From assembly GCF_015832195.1 (NCBI RefSeq), contig NC_052019.1, positions 45,511,016 through 45,575,015 on the forward strand: a stretch of 64,000 bases of DNA, read 5' to 3'. Shown here piece by piece: positions 11,296 to 23,821 of the stretch. The DNA is from Motacilla alba alba (lineage: Eukaryota > Chordata > Aves > Passeriformes > Motacillidae). Numbering within the stretch: position 1 is the stretch's first letter; every line of letters begins with the position of its first letter. Position numbers and translations under genes: made by a program. The notes beneath the pieces are model-generated. The model made no database searches. It saw only the letters and a program-made list of their open reading frames with translations, and was not told the DNA's origin.

Positions 11296-13320
11296 CTCAG
11301 CTAAGCTGTTATGCAATAGCTGGAATGATGCAAGATCAGGCTTGGAAGTGGGAGCTGGGCTTCCTATTCCCTGTCCTGAGAGATGCAGAGCATTGCAGAG
11401 GTATCTGGTGAATCTCCAGGGATAAGGTTCAAGTCTTGTCACTACAAATCACCCTCTGCCAAGCAATTTGTGCAGCAGCTTATAACAGCAGTTAAACAAA
11501 GGAGTCATGGGGCCATCCTCTGGACTGAGGGCAAGGCAGTTGCTACTGGGGAGAGGAGACTGGGAGATAAAAGCAAAGCAAACATGCCAAAGTTAATAGG
11601 GCAGAAAAGGCTCAACCTCCCTCCGATCCTGGCTGCGTGGCAGGAAAAGACAGAGCGTAGGCTATGAATGGATAAATACGTGAGGGCATCTGCACAAACC
11701 AGTCACACTGAAATCTGTCATCTTCCTTCAGTGCTTGCCTGAACAGGTGGGGTTTTCAGCTGCTCTCTGGAGACAGGATACTTGCATTCATGCCCTCAGA
11801 CTTTGCAGGAGCAACTTTCTACAGACTTAATAAAGCAAATGCAAATAGATTTACATGAGGAAAGCTATATTTATAACAGAAATGGAAACTATGTCAGGTC
11901 AAGTTGCTTTCTATTTTCATGATGTAATTACCATTAGTATTATGCAAGAAGAGATTTTTGTCTTAAGGTTTTTAAAATAAAATATTGGAGGCTGCTAAAA
12001 ATAATGGAAAAATTGAAAATATGATGCTTTGGAGAATGTTTGCCTGTTGTTTCTGGGATATTCACTAATCACTCTAGGTATTTTCCAAAATGCAGAATAC
12101 AATTTCAGAGCATTTGGAAGACGCTTTCCACAGTCTGATAACTGAGAATCAAGTTGTAATTCCAAAAAATAAAGTTTGTGCCTGGGGCATTTTTGCTTCA
12201 ATAAACAAAAAGACTTCATATGTAATTCCAGATGCTTTCCCATCTTTTTGCTCTTTTCCTTCCCTAAAAGACTGGGGACAGAGAAGTGTCTCATTCCTGG
12301 CAATCAGACAGTTCTTCCAAAAAATTTCATAATACAGTCTATGATTCACCAGGCATACTTGGATGAAGCCAAGTGTCTACATACTTAGAATGGTATTTTG
12401 CGGAGTATGTGAAGAGTAATACAACTTTCCTGATATGTCTAGTGGGCCCAGTTAAGACAATGACCTACAGACCTAACAGACCAAGCCAAATGAATCCTTG
12501 AAAAAATCCTAGCATCCTGGGTGGCCTGCTGCAACCTGTACCATTCCCACAGTGCCAATTGCTGGGCTGTCAGGTACCCAACCAGATTTAAAATGCCCTC
12601 GGTGCCACTTCTCATTGCAGCTCAGACATAGGTGACATCCATATAAGAAATAAACCCCATAACACTCCCTGTATCATGTATACAGAGACTCAGGAGAGCC
12701 CAGAATGGACTGGATGGACCTCTAGGAGCTGTGGAACCCTTGGGTGCCATCAGCCCAACAGCAAAGATACTGTGAGCAGCACAGCAGAGACTAAGTGAAG
12801 GAGAGACTCAGGAAAGTGGGGCATAGTCATAGTTATTCCTGTAGATACTCCATAAAGGTGCAGTTTCTTCATATAGGTAGGGAGCATTGGAAACACCTCC
12901 ATGCATCCTCCCAAAGCAAGATTATTCATAGAGTTGTAGGCAAGAGATTTTCTGTGATCACAAGATATCAGATACTAGGAGGAGGAACACAGGGGTCTTA
13001 GAGTAAGAAGGTATCTTTTTTTAACCCTTGAGCTTTCAGGATTTACTTGATTTTGGAAAAGCAGAGATCACACTAAGACTGATGGAGTGAAATAAGCATG
13101 GGTTTCAAAGCAGTGGTTTCACATTATGAAGAGGTTAGGAATGAAAAGTGAGGATTCCTGGCCTAAGCAACAGGTAGTTGGTCCTGTTCACTAAATAGTG
13201 GACCAGGATGGAAAGGGGTTGATAATAAAGGAGTTGCAAAGAACTACTCTTCATCTGAATATAAATAGCTGAAACTGGAGAGCTTGGAGTCTAGGGGTTT
13301 TTCCCACTGAAAATGGGAGG
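11296..13320. other. no recognised gene; moderately GC-richer patches
   Basis: Frames on both strands near 12000-12390 overlap without any family resemblance. The part at about 12480-12780 is GC-richer and holds a short phrase (gactggatggacctctagga) that faintly recalls a CR1 3' end, but it is too short to call. Confidence 0.55.
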
Positions 13321-16240
13321 CAATGGGAAAGGTAGCCAACCTTTTTTGCCAGGGAGGTTTAGCAGGTTCAATTCCTGCAGAATTTATTATCATGGCACAT
13401 TAAGGTTGCTCATTTCCTTCAGGAAAATGTACATTTCTTAAAGGTTCTAAGAACTGAGTTAGGGATACAATTTCAAAATCCTTAATAAGAAATGTCAGCA
13501 ATTTTGTCAGTCTTGTAGACCTTGTTCCAATAAATTAGACAGCAACAATGAGCATTCCTCTTTCCCACTTATTTCTGAAAATGTTTTAAAATAAGGAGGA
13601 AAAACTCCAAAAACCAGAACAAAAATTCTAACCTTTTAATTTTGTTTCAAAACTTTACATGAACTTTCACTTTTAATGTTAATATTGAATTGCTAATTTT
13701 CTAAAATAATCTTGATTCAACCACTTCATTTCTACTTATGTGAAAAAAATGCAAAACATACAAATATCACATACAAAATTAGCTAAATGGTGATACATGT
13801 GAGATGTGGAAACAGGAAATAAAGTGTTTCAAAATCTCAAACATTTTCCATCAAATTTTGTCGCAAAGGACAAATTCTGATATAAAAACACATTTTGCTT
13901 TTGCTGTTGCATATCATGCCATAAACCTAGCATGTTCTGATAATGGAAGAAAGAAACCTAATAACCTGAACAAGAAAACAGTAGTTACTTATTTAAATTA
14001 CACATGGAAATATAATGACTATTTAAAAGCAGAAACAACTGAAAGTATTACATGAACTTTTAGCCAAAATAACCCCTTTCCTTAAGGAACAAGAGTCCAC
14101 AAATGGGTTGTAATACATAAATGTTTTTGAGTCTTATTTTAGTTATGTACTGATCAGAAGACTTTCTGTAGGTCCAGTAATTCATTTGATCAATATTATT
14201 ATTACTCAACATTACTCCAAATTCTTCCCTGAATTACTTAATACTAAACCAAAAAGCACTATCCAAAAACTTCTAGTGCATTATATTGTTCCAGGGATGG
14301 ATTTGGTACCAGTTGAGGAAACCTAGGGAACCTCTAAGGCTAGGAAACACCTTTCTCAACAAACAGCACTATTTTCAGTTATTTACCTTTGTAACACTTC
14401 GATCAGAGGCAAAGTCTATCATATTTTTCATTGGGATTCCACATATAATATTAATCACTTTGAAAATTTCACACTGCTCCTGTAAGCACATGACAAAAGC
14501 AATCACAAAGGAGTGTTATTTTCTGAGGCTGCTTGCCCCCAAGATTAGGTTTCTTGTCTACAACGCATGGACATAGCCTTTATTTGTAGCAAGAGGCTGT
14601 TATATAACATTAAAATAAGATTCAGAAACTGAAAATAATCTGAGTTATGTATAAAATTCTAAAAGCCAGTCTCTGAGTACATGAATATACTATTAACATT
14701 GACTTCAGCTGATGCTGTGAGACAGAGAGACACTTTAACCCCACAATACCAGTCTCTGCAAAAGAGACTTTCAAAGCAAAGAAACTCCTTTCTCCTCCTT
14801 TTCAAACGCATCTATTGATTTCAACAGCATGAAAACATCAGGCCTGAGCATGCAAAGTGTTGTTTGCAGAGATTTCAGTCAGCGTTGCACTTTAGAAGGG
14901 CCTTATAGGATAAAAAGCAAAAAAGAAAATTCCTTCATAGAACAAACAAACATGCCCAACTCTTCTTCTGCACTGAAACATAGTTTTTATCCTAATTTAA
15001 TTAATGTGTTACTTAGGGGCAACACAGCCGTTCAGAAAAAGGTACAAGGAAATTAAAAGGGCAACAGAGCAATCTTACCAAATATTTCTCTAAAGGAAAA
15101 ACGTTAAGGGACTCTGGCAAAAATTTATCCTTTAAGGAAAGATAGAAGAGTTTATTCAAGCTGGCTAAGTATTTTTTTTCTTTCATATGATAAAAATTGA
15201 GACAAAATCTGAAGACAAATCATCAGCCATTTTACCACATGAAGAATGTTTTACTAGTAAAGTCAAAAATATAAATCTGTACAGATGCTTTTATTTTTGC
15301 TATGTAGAGCCTATTTCTAGGAGAGAGGGGAAGATAATTTTCATCAGGATGCATGAGCTGTGTTTTCCTTTATAGCCTAACTTGAGCGTTTTGCTTTGCA
15401 TCTCGTGACACAGCACTGCCGAGCCTGCATTGCTCGTTTCCTGCTGTAAAAACACCAGTGCCGATGCTTCCCAGCACCCTTGTTTCTGGGCAGTCTCACA
15501 CTCAGACCAGGGCTTTGAATCTCCAGACGTGGAAGTGTCCTGACCCAGGGATTAGCTTGGGGCCACCATGAAGAGATGAAATATAGACATGGATGGCTTC
15601 TCAGAGCCCATCAGTAGCATTAATCTGTTTGTCTGGCTATTTATCCTCATTTGGGCTGGCCAACAAAACATCAAGACTAAGCAAACATGGAACTGCCGTT
15701 GTTACTCATCCAGCACCAATTGCTACTGCCCTGTTCCCACTGCACCTAAAGCTAGGATATTTGGCTTAACTAGCAGCAAGGGCTATAATGAAAAGCAGAT
15801 GTAGACGCTGCCACCTTTTGGTGATAGCCAATTGGATTATTACACATTCCCCAAATTCACTGATGTTGCACCTGTGTCTGTCCCAAAGTGGTTCTAGCAC
15901 ACAGAGAATCTTCAGCTTCTGACCAGCCTGAAAGGCAGACAGAGCTTGTCTTCTAGGAAATACTTTAAAAATAGAGATTTTTAAAATTACAGTTTGTCTA
16001 AAGTCATCTTGCTGTGTCAAGGCACTACTGCGGTGCTTTCAACTTCGTTCTCACAAAGAGAAAGGCTACAGCAAAAGCCCACCCCCAACCATTTATGTCA
16101 AGGCCTTGGCATGCAGAGAAATTAAATTCTTTACTCCTTAGACCTCTGAGCATTAGTGGCAACTTCTAAGAACAACCTTGGTGTGTTTTTTTCCCAGAAG
16201 TTTGTCCACAAGAGGAAAGGACAGTAGTACCTAGGTGGCA
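13321..16240. other. gene-free AT-rich stretch
   Basis: No recognisable gene. It includes a tRNA T-arm look-alike at 13362-13378, which is rejected below, and several short unrelated frames. The texture is ordinary. Confidence 0.6.
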
Positions 16241-16940
16241 GAAAGATGTTGGGGAGGAGCATTTCCACCTTAGCAAAGAGGAAGGGTCCCCACCATCCAC
16301 ACCCATCCCAGCAGTGGAAGCCAGGCAGGGCAGCAGAGCTCACAGCAGGCAGCTTTCAACATGCACAGCCTGGCCTGGGGGAGGTTCATGGCAAATATCT
16401 GCCAGGCTGCCAGCGCTCCCACTCAGGGCCCTCCCAGTACCCCAGCATTCCAGTAGCTAGTGCTCCACCAGGCACCTTGCTCCTGCTTGTTGCATTTGGG
16501 ACATCAACCTGGACTGGAAGAACATCAGCACCTGAGCCACTATGGGACTTCATGCAGCACCTCCTGAAGAGCACTGAAGCTCAGCACTCAGAAGGTTGAC
16601 AGAGAAAAGGGAGGAGGGAGGGAAAGGGGGAAGGTGTGGTGCCAGCACTCAGAGCGGCAACATGCTGTCTAAAAGACTATCAACTTTCCTGATGGGTATC
16701 CAGTGTCCTGCTGTCAACAGCATGCAACAAAAAGGAGCATGCTGCTCCATTCCAGGGCGGCAGCAAAGTGCCCTCTGCCACATATGCCCTCAAGGCTCTG
16801 ACAGGTAATTCTACCTTTGCTGAGCGTGTCCCTTGGGCACCCTGTGCTCCTCACTGCCTGGACTGTAGCCGGCTAGGGCACACCAGTCCTCCTTCCATGG
16901 GATTTCCCTGCCTGAGAATCAGCAAATGTGGTGCTGGGTG
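16241..16940. other. locally GC-rich patch
   Basis: This 700-bp segment is clearly richer in G and C than its surroundings, with many CAG, CTG and CCC words but few CpG. A 117-codon plus-strand frame (16246-16599) and a 70-codon minus-strand frame (16131-16343) overlap it without recognisable domains. It could be an old exon-bearing or repeat-derived patch; nothing in it identifies which. Confidence 0.45.
16609..16630 (+). other. G-quadruplex motif
   Basis: Four G tracts (GGG, GGG, GGG, GGGGG) separated by loops of 4, 1 and 3 bases fit the standard intramolecular G-quadruplex pattern on the plus strand. It lies within the GC-rich patch. Folding is inferred from pattern only. Confidence 0.6.
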
Positions 16941-17116
16941 AGTCAAGGCATTCAGCCACCACAAAGAGTTAAACAAAAAAAATCAAACTCCGAAAATTTT
17001 TGAAAAGCTAAAATTGACCTAAAAAGTTAAATCAAGTAGGTCATTCTTTCCAGGCAAATAGAAACCTATGTAGCTTTCTGAAAGTGTTTTGCTTGCACAC
17101 AGCATTAATTCACCTT
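16941..17116. other. short gene-free stretch
   Basis: AT-rich, with no recognisable content, between the GC-rich patch and the T tract. Confidence 0.6.
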
Positions 17117-17144
17117 TTTTTTCTTCTTTTTTTTTTTTTTTCAG
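17117..17144 (+). repeat. T-rich tract ending in TCAG
   Basis: A pyrimidine tract (almost all T, with a few C) that ends in cag at 17142-17144. It has the form of a very strong plus-strand splice acceptor. A 20-codon open frame follows and ends in a stop at 17207-17209. Without a donor or a recognisable protein this is best treated as a simple T-rich repeat. Confidence 0.6.
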
Positions 17145-17209
17145 TTAGATGGGCACAACAGGAAGAACCCAAAGTGAACCCTCATTTACCACAGGAGGAA
17201 ATAATCTGA

Positions 17210-18548
17210 ATAAGAGACAGAGAAACATACAAATAGTGGCTGTTCCAGCTGGGTTACCAGGCTATTAACACAATGCCTCTAGCTGTCACAACACATCCCT
17301 TTGCTCCCTGATTGTTAATACTTTGTCTCAGTTTCCAAGCTGTCTTTGCTAACAAACAACCTTGTCCCAAGGCTTTGAACTTAATCGTTACATTGTAAGT
17401 GGTGATAGACTTTGTCACCGCAACCCTGACTGTCCAGCAGCAACCTTGTTGAACATTAAAATGTATTACTGCAAGCACTCAAAAGTTCAGAAATGGAGGA
17501 ACAGTTAAGGATTTTGTATTTTGATCTCTGTGCACCATAAGGATGATGACTGATTAGTACTACAAGATGAAACCTCACAGAGGACTGGGGTCCAGTTTTC
17601 CTTTGAAGACACACTGTCATTTTTTGTGTGATGGGGTGATAGGAAACACCAAAGTTCCCACAGATCAATCTAAATGTGGCCCATGGGCAAATAAACAAAA
17701 TTGCTATAATTTGGTGAGGGTTTACATTTATTAAAGTAAGTTCTCACACAATACAACTTCTCTCTCAAGAGTTTTACGTTTAGGCTACAGGTAATGGCTT
17801 TCATTACTTTTAAGTGAAAAACTGATTTACTTGGACAATAGAGCTGAAATTCCACTTTGAAAAATAGGTTTTTGAGGCTTTAACTACAGTTACTCAGCCG
17901 TATATGATTGCATTTTTTTAGACTTCATATTTCTTCATGCTGCTGGTGAATTAATCCCACTGAAAGGACATTTCATGCTAATCCTAAATTTACAATAATA
18001 AAGTCAAGGCTTCCATTTAGAGCTAGTTTTCCTAGGTATAATGGGTAAATTGTGTTGCTCTCAAGAAACTAAGTACACTTAGGTGTGTGGTTATTTTAAC
18101 TATCAAAGGCATCTCTTGAATTTGTGAGTCTAACAGGAATCCCACACACCCTGTACAGATGATTTTTTTAATCTTCTCTAGGATTTTGTGCATTAGCACC
18201 CATGGCCTTATCACACAGGGATTCATGCACCCTTCCACTCCATGCATCTCTACCTGCATTTGCTTGCTATCTATTAAAGAAAACTAGGCAGTGGAGGGAT
18301 CTGGGCAGTAAAAGCCTTCATCTTTCTTCAGTCCCTATCCATGCTTTTTCCACCCTTCACAGTTTTAGTTCCCATACAGGACAGTTTATGGTTACCCAAG
18401 AATGAGTGTCAGAAGAACAAAGGATTGGTATCTGTGTAGCATCTGGAAAAATGGTTGTGACAAAACTGAGCATTAACTCCCTGCAAACTACCTTAGTACA
18501 ACTATTACAATAATTACCTAACTGATACAAAATGGTGTTTAAAGTGCT
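17210..18548. other. gene-free AT-rich stretch
   Basis: No recognisable gene or repeat. Confidence 0.65.
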
Positions 18549-18600
18549 AATAAAAAAACCCTCAAACCAACCAAAAACACCAATCAAACAAAAAAATCAA
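18549..18600 (+). repeat. A/C-rich low-complexity tract
   Basis: A runs separated by single or paired C residues, of the same type as at 6158 and 21515. Noncoding. Confidence 0.8.
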
Positions 18601-18631
18601 CTAAGTAACCCCAAATCTCCTGTTTTTCTAG

Positions 18632-18695
18632 CCAATAGCAGCTGGAACCAAGGCAACAGAGACCATATAAGCAGCTTCTCCACAGCATGCTGCCA
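18632..18695 (+). promoter_or_regulatory. CCAAT/TATA promoter-like arrangement
   Basis: A CCAAT box (agccaatagc, core at 18632-18636) is followed about 30 bases later by a TATA-like element (atataag, 18665-18671). A start site would be expected near 18695. The spacing resembles a compact polymerase II or LTR promoter. No gene, LTR boundary or poly(A) partner is visible downstream, and in AT-rich DNA such pairs occur by chance, so this is a weak call. Confidence 0.2.
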
Positions 18696-21514
18696 TCATA
18701 TGGAAAGAAGCAAGAGGCTGGAGAGCTGAGTGAGACAGATATGACACCCACTGGGCTGGGAACAGCACAGAGCTCCTCACTGTCGGCCACAAGTGTCAAC
18801 CAAACTTGCTAACTCCAGCCCATTTGTACTTAGATACTGGTTTGTGACATTCATCTGGTACAAACACAGCTGAACCTTACTTCTACTCTGGTCTTTTCTG
18901 CTCGCCTTCACCATACCTAACCTGTCCATCCATACTGGCACACTACATCCCATAGATGGCTTAGCCACCTCTTGCACTGCATCCCTTTTGCCAAAATGAT
19001 CTGAATCTCACCAGTTATGAAGATTTACACGTGAAGCTGATAAGGTAATTGAAGCTGCAGCGAGTCAGGGCCCCTTCCCAGGGAGCAAGTTGGCTAATTC
19101 CACCATGTGCTGCTCTAGCTTGTCTCACCAGTGCTTTGGTTTCTGTTGGAAAACCTTGTGCTGGAAGCTCAACACTGGCAAATACTTACTGCTAGTAGCA
19201 GTGGAGTTAATTTTACCTTATGAACTGATAATAAGTTTAATTACATTGCCTACTTATACCATTCAGTTACTTGCAACACCAGTACACTGCTTACTACTCC
19301 TGAAAATCTGTTTGCATAAGTGGATGCCCTCAGGAAGCTGAAGAGGTCCAGATTTTCAGTTTGGGGGTCTATCTTCATTTTGACAGGAAAGACACCTTTC
19401 TGCTCCAGTAGGTAGGCAAGAAGACTCCGTGGAGTTCACATCCTGAGTTCTTCCAGTAACAATCCTGCTCATGTGGGAAAGACTAATGGAAATTGTTCTT
19501 TGAAGTCTTTGTTATATTCCTGCTGCATCAAATCCTCTGATGATGGGAAGTAGCATAAGGCCACCGACATTCAAGGTTTACCTCTGGCAGGCTTACTGCT
19601 TTTGTAAGGCTTTTTTCAAAGTATGGCTCCAGCTGCAATAAGATGATTCACACACATTGGCCAATATCCTCTCAAAAATCAGAGTGGCTACTGTAACATC
19701 ACATTAACTCAGTCATTTTCATTATTTGTTCCCTTGGAAAATACTGACCTGAATCTAAACACCCTGTTTTAGCATAAAAAAGTTACAACTCATAAAAGAA
19801 TATCTGACTTTATAAACCTACTCAAAGCCTTTTACTGAAGAGGGAATTCTTGGTTTCTGTGAAATTGATAGATTTAATGAATATATTCCTGTTATAATAT
19901 GACATCTCATTTCTCTTTCTCATAAATACTTGTCAGGTTTATGATTTTTCACTCATTGGCCAGGAATTGTGTTGCACAAGCTCAGATTGTGGGTGCTCAT
20001 ACCAAGTTTAATTTCACTCACAAGTAGAGTTGACAAAAGATCACAGTCACTAAGCCCTGGAATTACCCTAGATATTGCCCTCTGTGCTCTGCAAATGAAA
20101 TCCTACAGAAGACCCTTTGGAAAAGAAGAACATGATGGTTAACTCTCAGAAATCCATTTTGCACAGGGCAGTGTCAGTACACAGAGAAGCACTGAATGAC
20201 AGGCAGATCTGCCAGTTCCTGGATGAGCAAAGTCAGATGCTCAGCATGACGCTCTCTCTGTCTGCCTGTCTCAGGCTGTTCCTTTCCCACTTTCCCTTGT
20301 TCCTCTCTCATGCCCTTGATTAACTACCAGGTCAGATAAGAAATTAGGAACAGTGAAATCAGAACCAGACCGCACCTGTCCCCAGCACAGCCAGAACAGA
20401 ACTGAAATAAAGCACTTACGAAATTGCTGTGATCATAACCTTCAAAACACCAAACTCCCCCAGCTGTCTGCTCTCACGGACCAGGCACTAGAGTGGAGAG
20501 CAGGGCAAAAAGGCCCAGCAAGCTATTTCTAATGAAATGCTGTCACTTTGGGAAAGGCTAAAGCAGTCCACAGAGTAAAGATCTGTTTTTAGCAACAAAG
20601 CTTCTGAAAATAGACATGACACTACTATTTAGTTCATCGGGTTACGACTCAGTAACAGAGGGATCGCTTTACTGCTATTTAATTTGATGCTGTAAGGGAA
20701 AAAGGTAACTGCTGTTATGAACGAAGCACTACTTATCTATTACAGCAGCAATTGTCATGGTGAGTGCTTATTGTAGTGGAACATGTTATTCTTGCAAGTT
20801 ATAGAAAATATTTGACTCTAAGGATTCAGCTGCACGAGTTGCATTGCTGGTCCTGGTCCTAAATGCATACATAGGCATCATTATGCATGTGTGTTTATAT
20901 ATGTATAAGACCTCTCAGTTCTATACAATCAAAGCTAAAGTCTTCTTTTTGCTAGCAGTACATTTCAGGAACAGCCTCATTTATCTGATGAGGGCAGGTA
21001 ACTCTTACCAGATTTTTGACCAAAAAGATCCTGAAGACAGAAAAAGCATAATTGGTGCTTCAGGGAAACCATATTCAGACAAGGTTACTCTTTAAACCCA
21101 AAGAGATGCAGGAGAATGGCAGTCTGTCCATAATCCAAGGCAAGAAACCAGGTTTACAGCGCTTGCAGTAGACTCAAGGCTACTAAATTAGATCTCCAGC
21201 TCTACTTAGCTCAACAGACAACATCTCAGAATGAAAAACAAAAAAAGTAAATAATTTGGTCCCACATGTGTAGCACGATAGAATTGTGAATGGAGTTACA
21301 AACACAGCAGAGGGTATCCTGGGCTGAGGTGTTTTTTATCAGGGAAGTTCAGGATCCCAAGGCCAAAATGTTTTTCTGCAGTATAACTATGCTTTCTTCT
21401 GTAGAGCAGGCAGGAACCAACTACTTTCTTTGAGAGACACGGAACAAGACAACGTGGCAGCAGCCCCCTTTGTCAATCCCTCATGAGCCACACATTAACA
21501 CAGAAACAAGCCCA
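18696..21514. other. gene-free stretch
   Basis: No recognisable gene. A 22-base segment at 21009-21030 is framed by good minus-strand splice signals and is discussed as a finding. Otherwise the texture is ordinary, with slightly higher GC around 18640-19000 and 20160-20500. Confidence 0.6.
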
Positions 21515-21578
21515 TACAACAAGAACAACAATAACAAAAAACCCAAACAAACAAAAAAAAACCAAAACAAAAAAAAAG
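21515..21578 (+). repeat. A/C-rich low-complexity tract
   Basis: Repeated AAC, CAAA and poly(A) words on the plus strand. Noncoding, although overlapping frames run through it because the tract lacks stop codons. Confidence 0.85.
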
Positions 21579-23794
21579 GTGTTCCATCCAGTACTCCAGG
21601 TTTCCCAAATTCAAATTGTTTTCATAAGTCTGAATATTTGCTGCTTCGTAATTAAAGGAAGTTAAGAAATTCTCTTCCTAGTTGAAGAGAAATACTGACA
21701 GATGTGCAACTAAGGCTACACTTCAAAGCAAGAACATAATGCAAACTTGTCTGTTCTAAAAGAAAAAAAAAAAGAAAAGAGACATTTCATTAGGTAGCAG
21801 TCTGGTTTTGGTTTGTCTGGTTTACAACCATAACGTAACCCCTTTGCTTATTAAGTTGTCAGAGGAACAGAGATTAGTGCATAGATTAACAAGGAAAACA
21901 TATACCTTTCTAAAAGAATTACCCATTTCAATTAATCACTGAAGCGTGAGTGAAGTCACAGGACATCTACAAAGAATTTTCACATACTCTCTTTTGGCTA
22001 CATGTACAGTTACATGTATTAACAGAACTCATTTGAAGATCACCACTGCTTTGGCTCTTCTTCCAAGTAAAAAGTACTAACAGACAAAGCTCTGAGTTCC
22101 CACAAACAACAGGAAATCCTCAACAGGAAAACAAAAATACCCATAGAGATGTGAAAGAGTAGAACAGAATTGCACAGTCAGATCCAGCTCAGGTATTTAG
22201 TGCTGCTTCTCACAGCTTTGTACAGAAATTAAGACATGCATGCATGTACAGGTAGTTACTCAGCAGATTGTTTTTATCTGCTTGTAGGCACTGCTTATGG
22301 TACTCTATTACAGGTTCTTCATTAGTCTAGACTGCTTATTACACCACTGTATCAATATACCTTAGACCATTAAACAGTTCCATTAGGAAGCCACTGTTAA
22401 GGAAGAAAAAGTATGACACTGTAATGCCTCAGCCATGATGCAAAAACCTAGCTCAGGATTGAGCAAGCAACTGTATCTCAAACCAAAATCAGGATGGCAT
22501 GACACTAATCCACTGTTATTCTCTAGGGTTGTATGGCACTCTGCAAAAATGAAGCATTTAAAACAAATTGATGGCTACTGAACTGTTTCACAAACAGGTT
22601 CTTGAAACGTCCTATTGCAACGTATGTCCCTGGCACCAAAACCAAAGACAATATCCAGCTGTTAACTCCATAAGCCTCTGCCACAAGGCTGAGTGCTTCA
22701 TATGCCCCCAAGCAGAGGACAGGGTGCATACGAGCACTACAGCTGGCAGGGATACTAAAGCAGACTGTTCACCACCACCCTCTGGGAAAAGACCTGAAAG
22801 AAGAACCTACAGAACAAAGCATCTGTGTTATGATTTATGTTTCTTTTCAATCCATATGAAAAATAAAGAGGAGTGAGAGAGAAAAGTGTTAGGTACGCCT
22901 TTCATGATAAGGAGAGCACTTTGCTTCTATCATTCACTCCATATTAGACTTCCCATCCTCATCTCTACATGAGGAAACTTAAGAAAAAATTTTAGTGGAA
23001 ACAATTTATTTCACACTGACATTTCAGCAAGAACAGCCCCAGAAAGGTTAATGGACGCACATAAGACTGTATTTTAAATTTTGCTTTTGGACAATAGAAT
23101 TAAAACAAACAACTCAAATTTTAAGAAACTGTGCACTATGAGATCAGTCATTATGTCTATCAATGTTCATCAGTGGTGGGTTGGTATTGCTTAAAATGAA
23201 ATTAGTGAAACATTCAGGAGCACTAACACTCTGATGGCTTATTTTCAGGTTAGGGATATATTGCAGAGTCTCTATCATTTTAAAATAAACAATAGATTTT
23301 AAAACAGAAGGCTACATAATTGCTTATGGGTAATGCACAATTACATCTGGAAAAGCGAATTCCGTTTTACAAGGCAATAGCATAGAGGAACATCTGCAAA
23401 TCAGCTCAATTTGAATAAGGTCATTCAGATTAATTAGTATAATCACTCATAACAAAACTTAATGAAATACAGACCAAAAAAGTTCAACATGTGACCAGCT
23501 TTTTGCACCTTGTAATTTACTTGCCTTTGACTACTTCCACCAGACAAGACTTAATATATGCTTAAATCTTTGTAGGACTGTGACTGAAACCAGCTCTGTA
23601 GTTGTTTCTTCTCTTGCTTTAAGCTTATGTTTATGGCATAAGCTATGACCATAAAATTGCCAAAAAGTATTTATTATTACTCAAGTTGTATACTGAACTG
23701 CATGTTTCTCTGAATCTGTCAAGTGAATTTTTAAACATCTCCATAACTTGAGTGCCAATACTGTTAACCATGAAATCTGTTTTGAATTTGAAAT
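21579..23794. other. gene-free AT-rich stretch
   Basis: No recognisable gene. A 102-codon frame at 22568-22876 has no identifiable domain and no supporting context. Confidence 0.6.
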
Positions 23795-23821
23795 GGAGGG
23801 GGAGGGGTGGGGGGGGAAGGG
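23795..23821 (+). other. G-quadruplex motif
   Basis: Tracts of 5, 4, 8 and 3 G separated by single A or T, or by AA, fit a very stable intramolecular G-quadruplex pattern with loops of one to two bases. It stands alone in AT-rich DNA, with no CpG island or gene start beside it. Formation is inferred from pattern. Confidence 0.75.

Noticed and set aside
13362..13378. Perfect tRNA T-arm look-alike (gcaggttcaattcctgc)
   Set aside because: The 5-bp stem and 7-base loop are perfect, but no matching acceptor stem, anticodon arm or D-arm can be built from the upstream 60 bases, so it is not a tRNA gene or an obvious tRNA-derived SINE.
17145..17209. 20-codon frame after the very strong acceptor-like T tract
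   Set aside because: The T tract is better explained as a simple repeat, and so short a terminal exon has no partner exon or recognisable protein.
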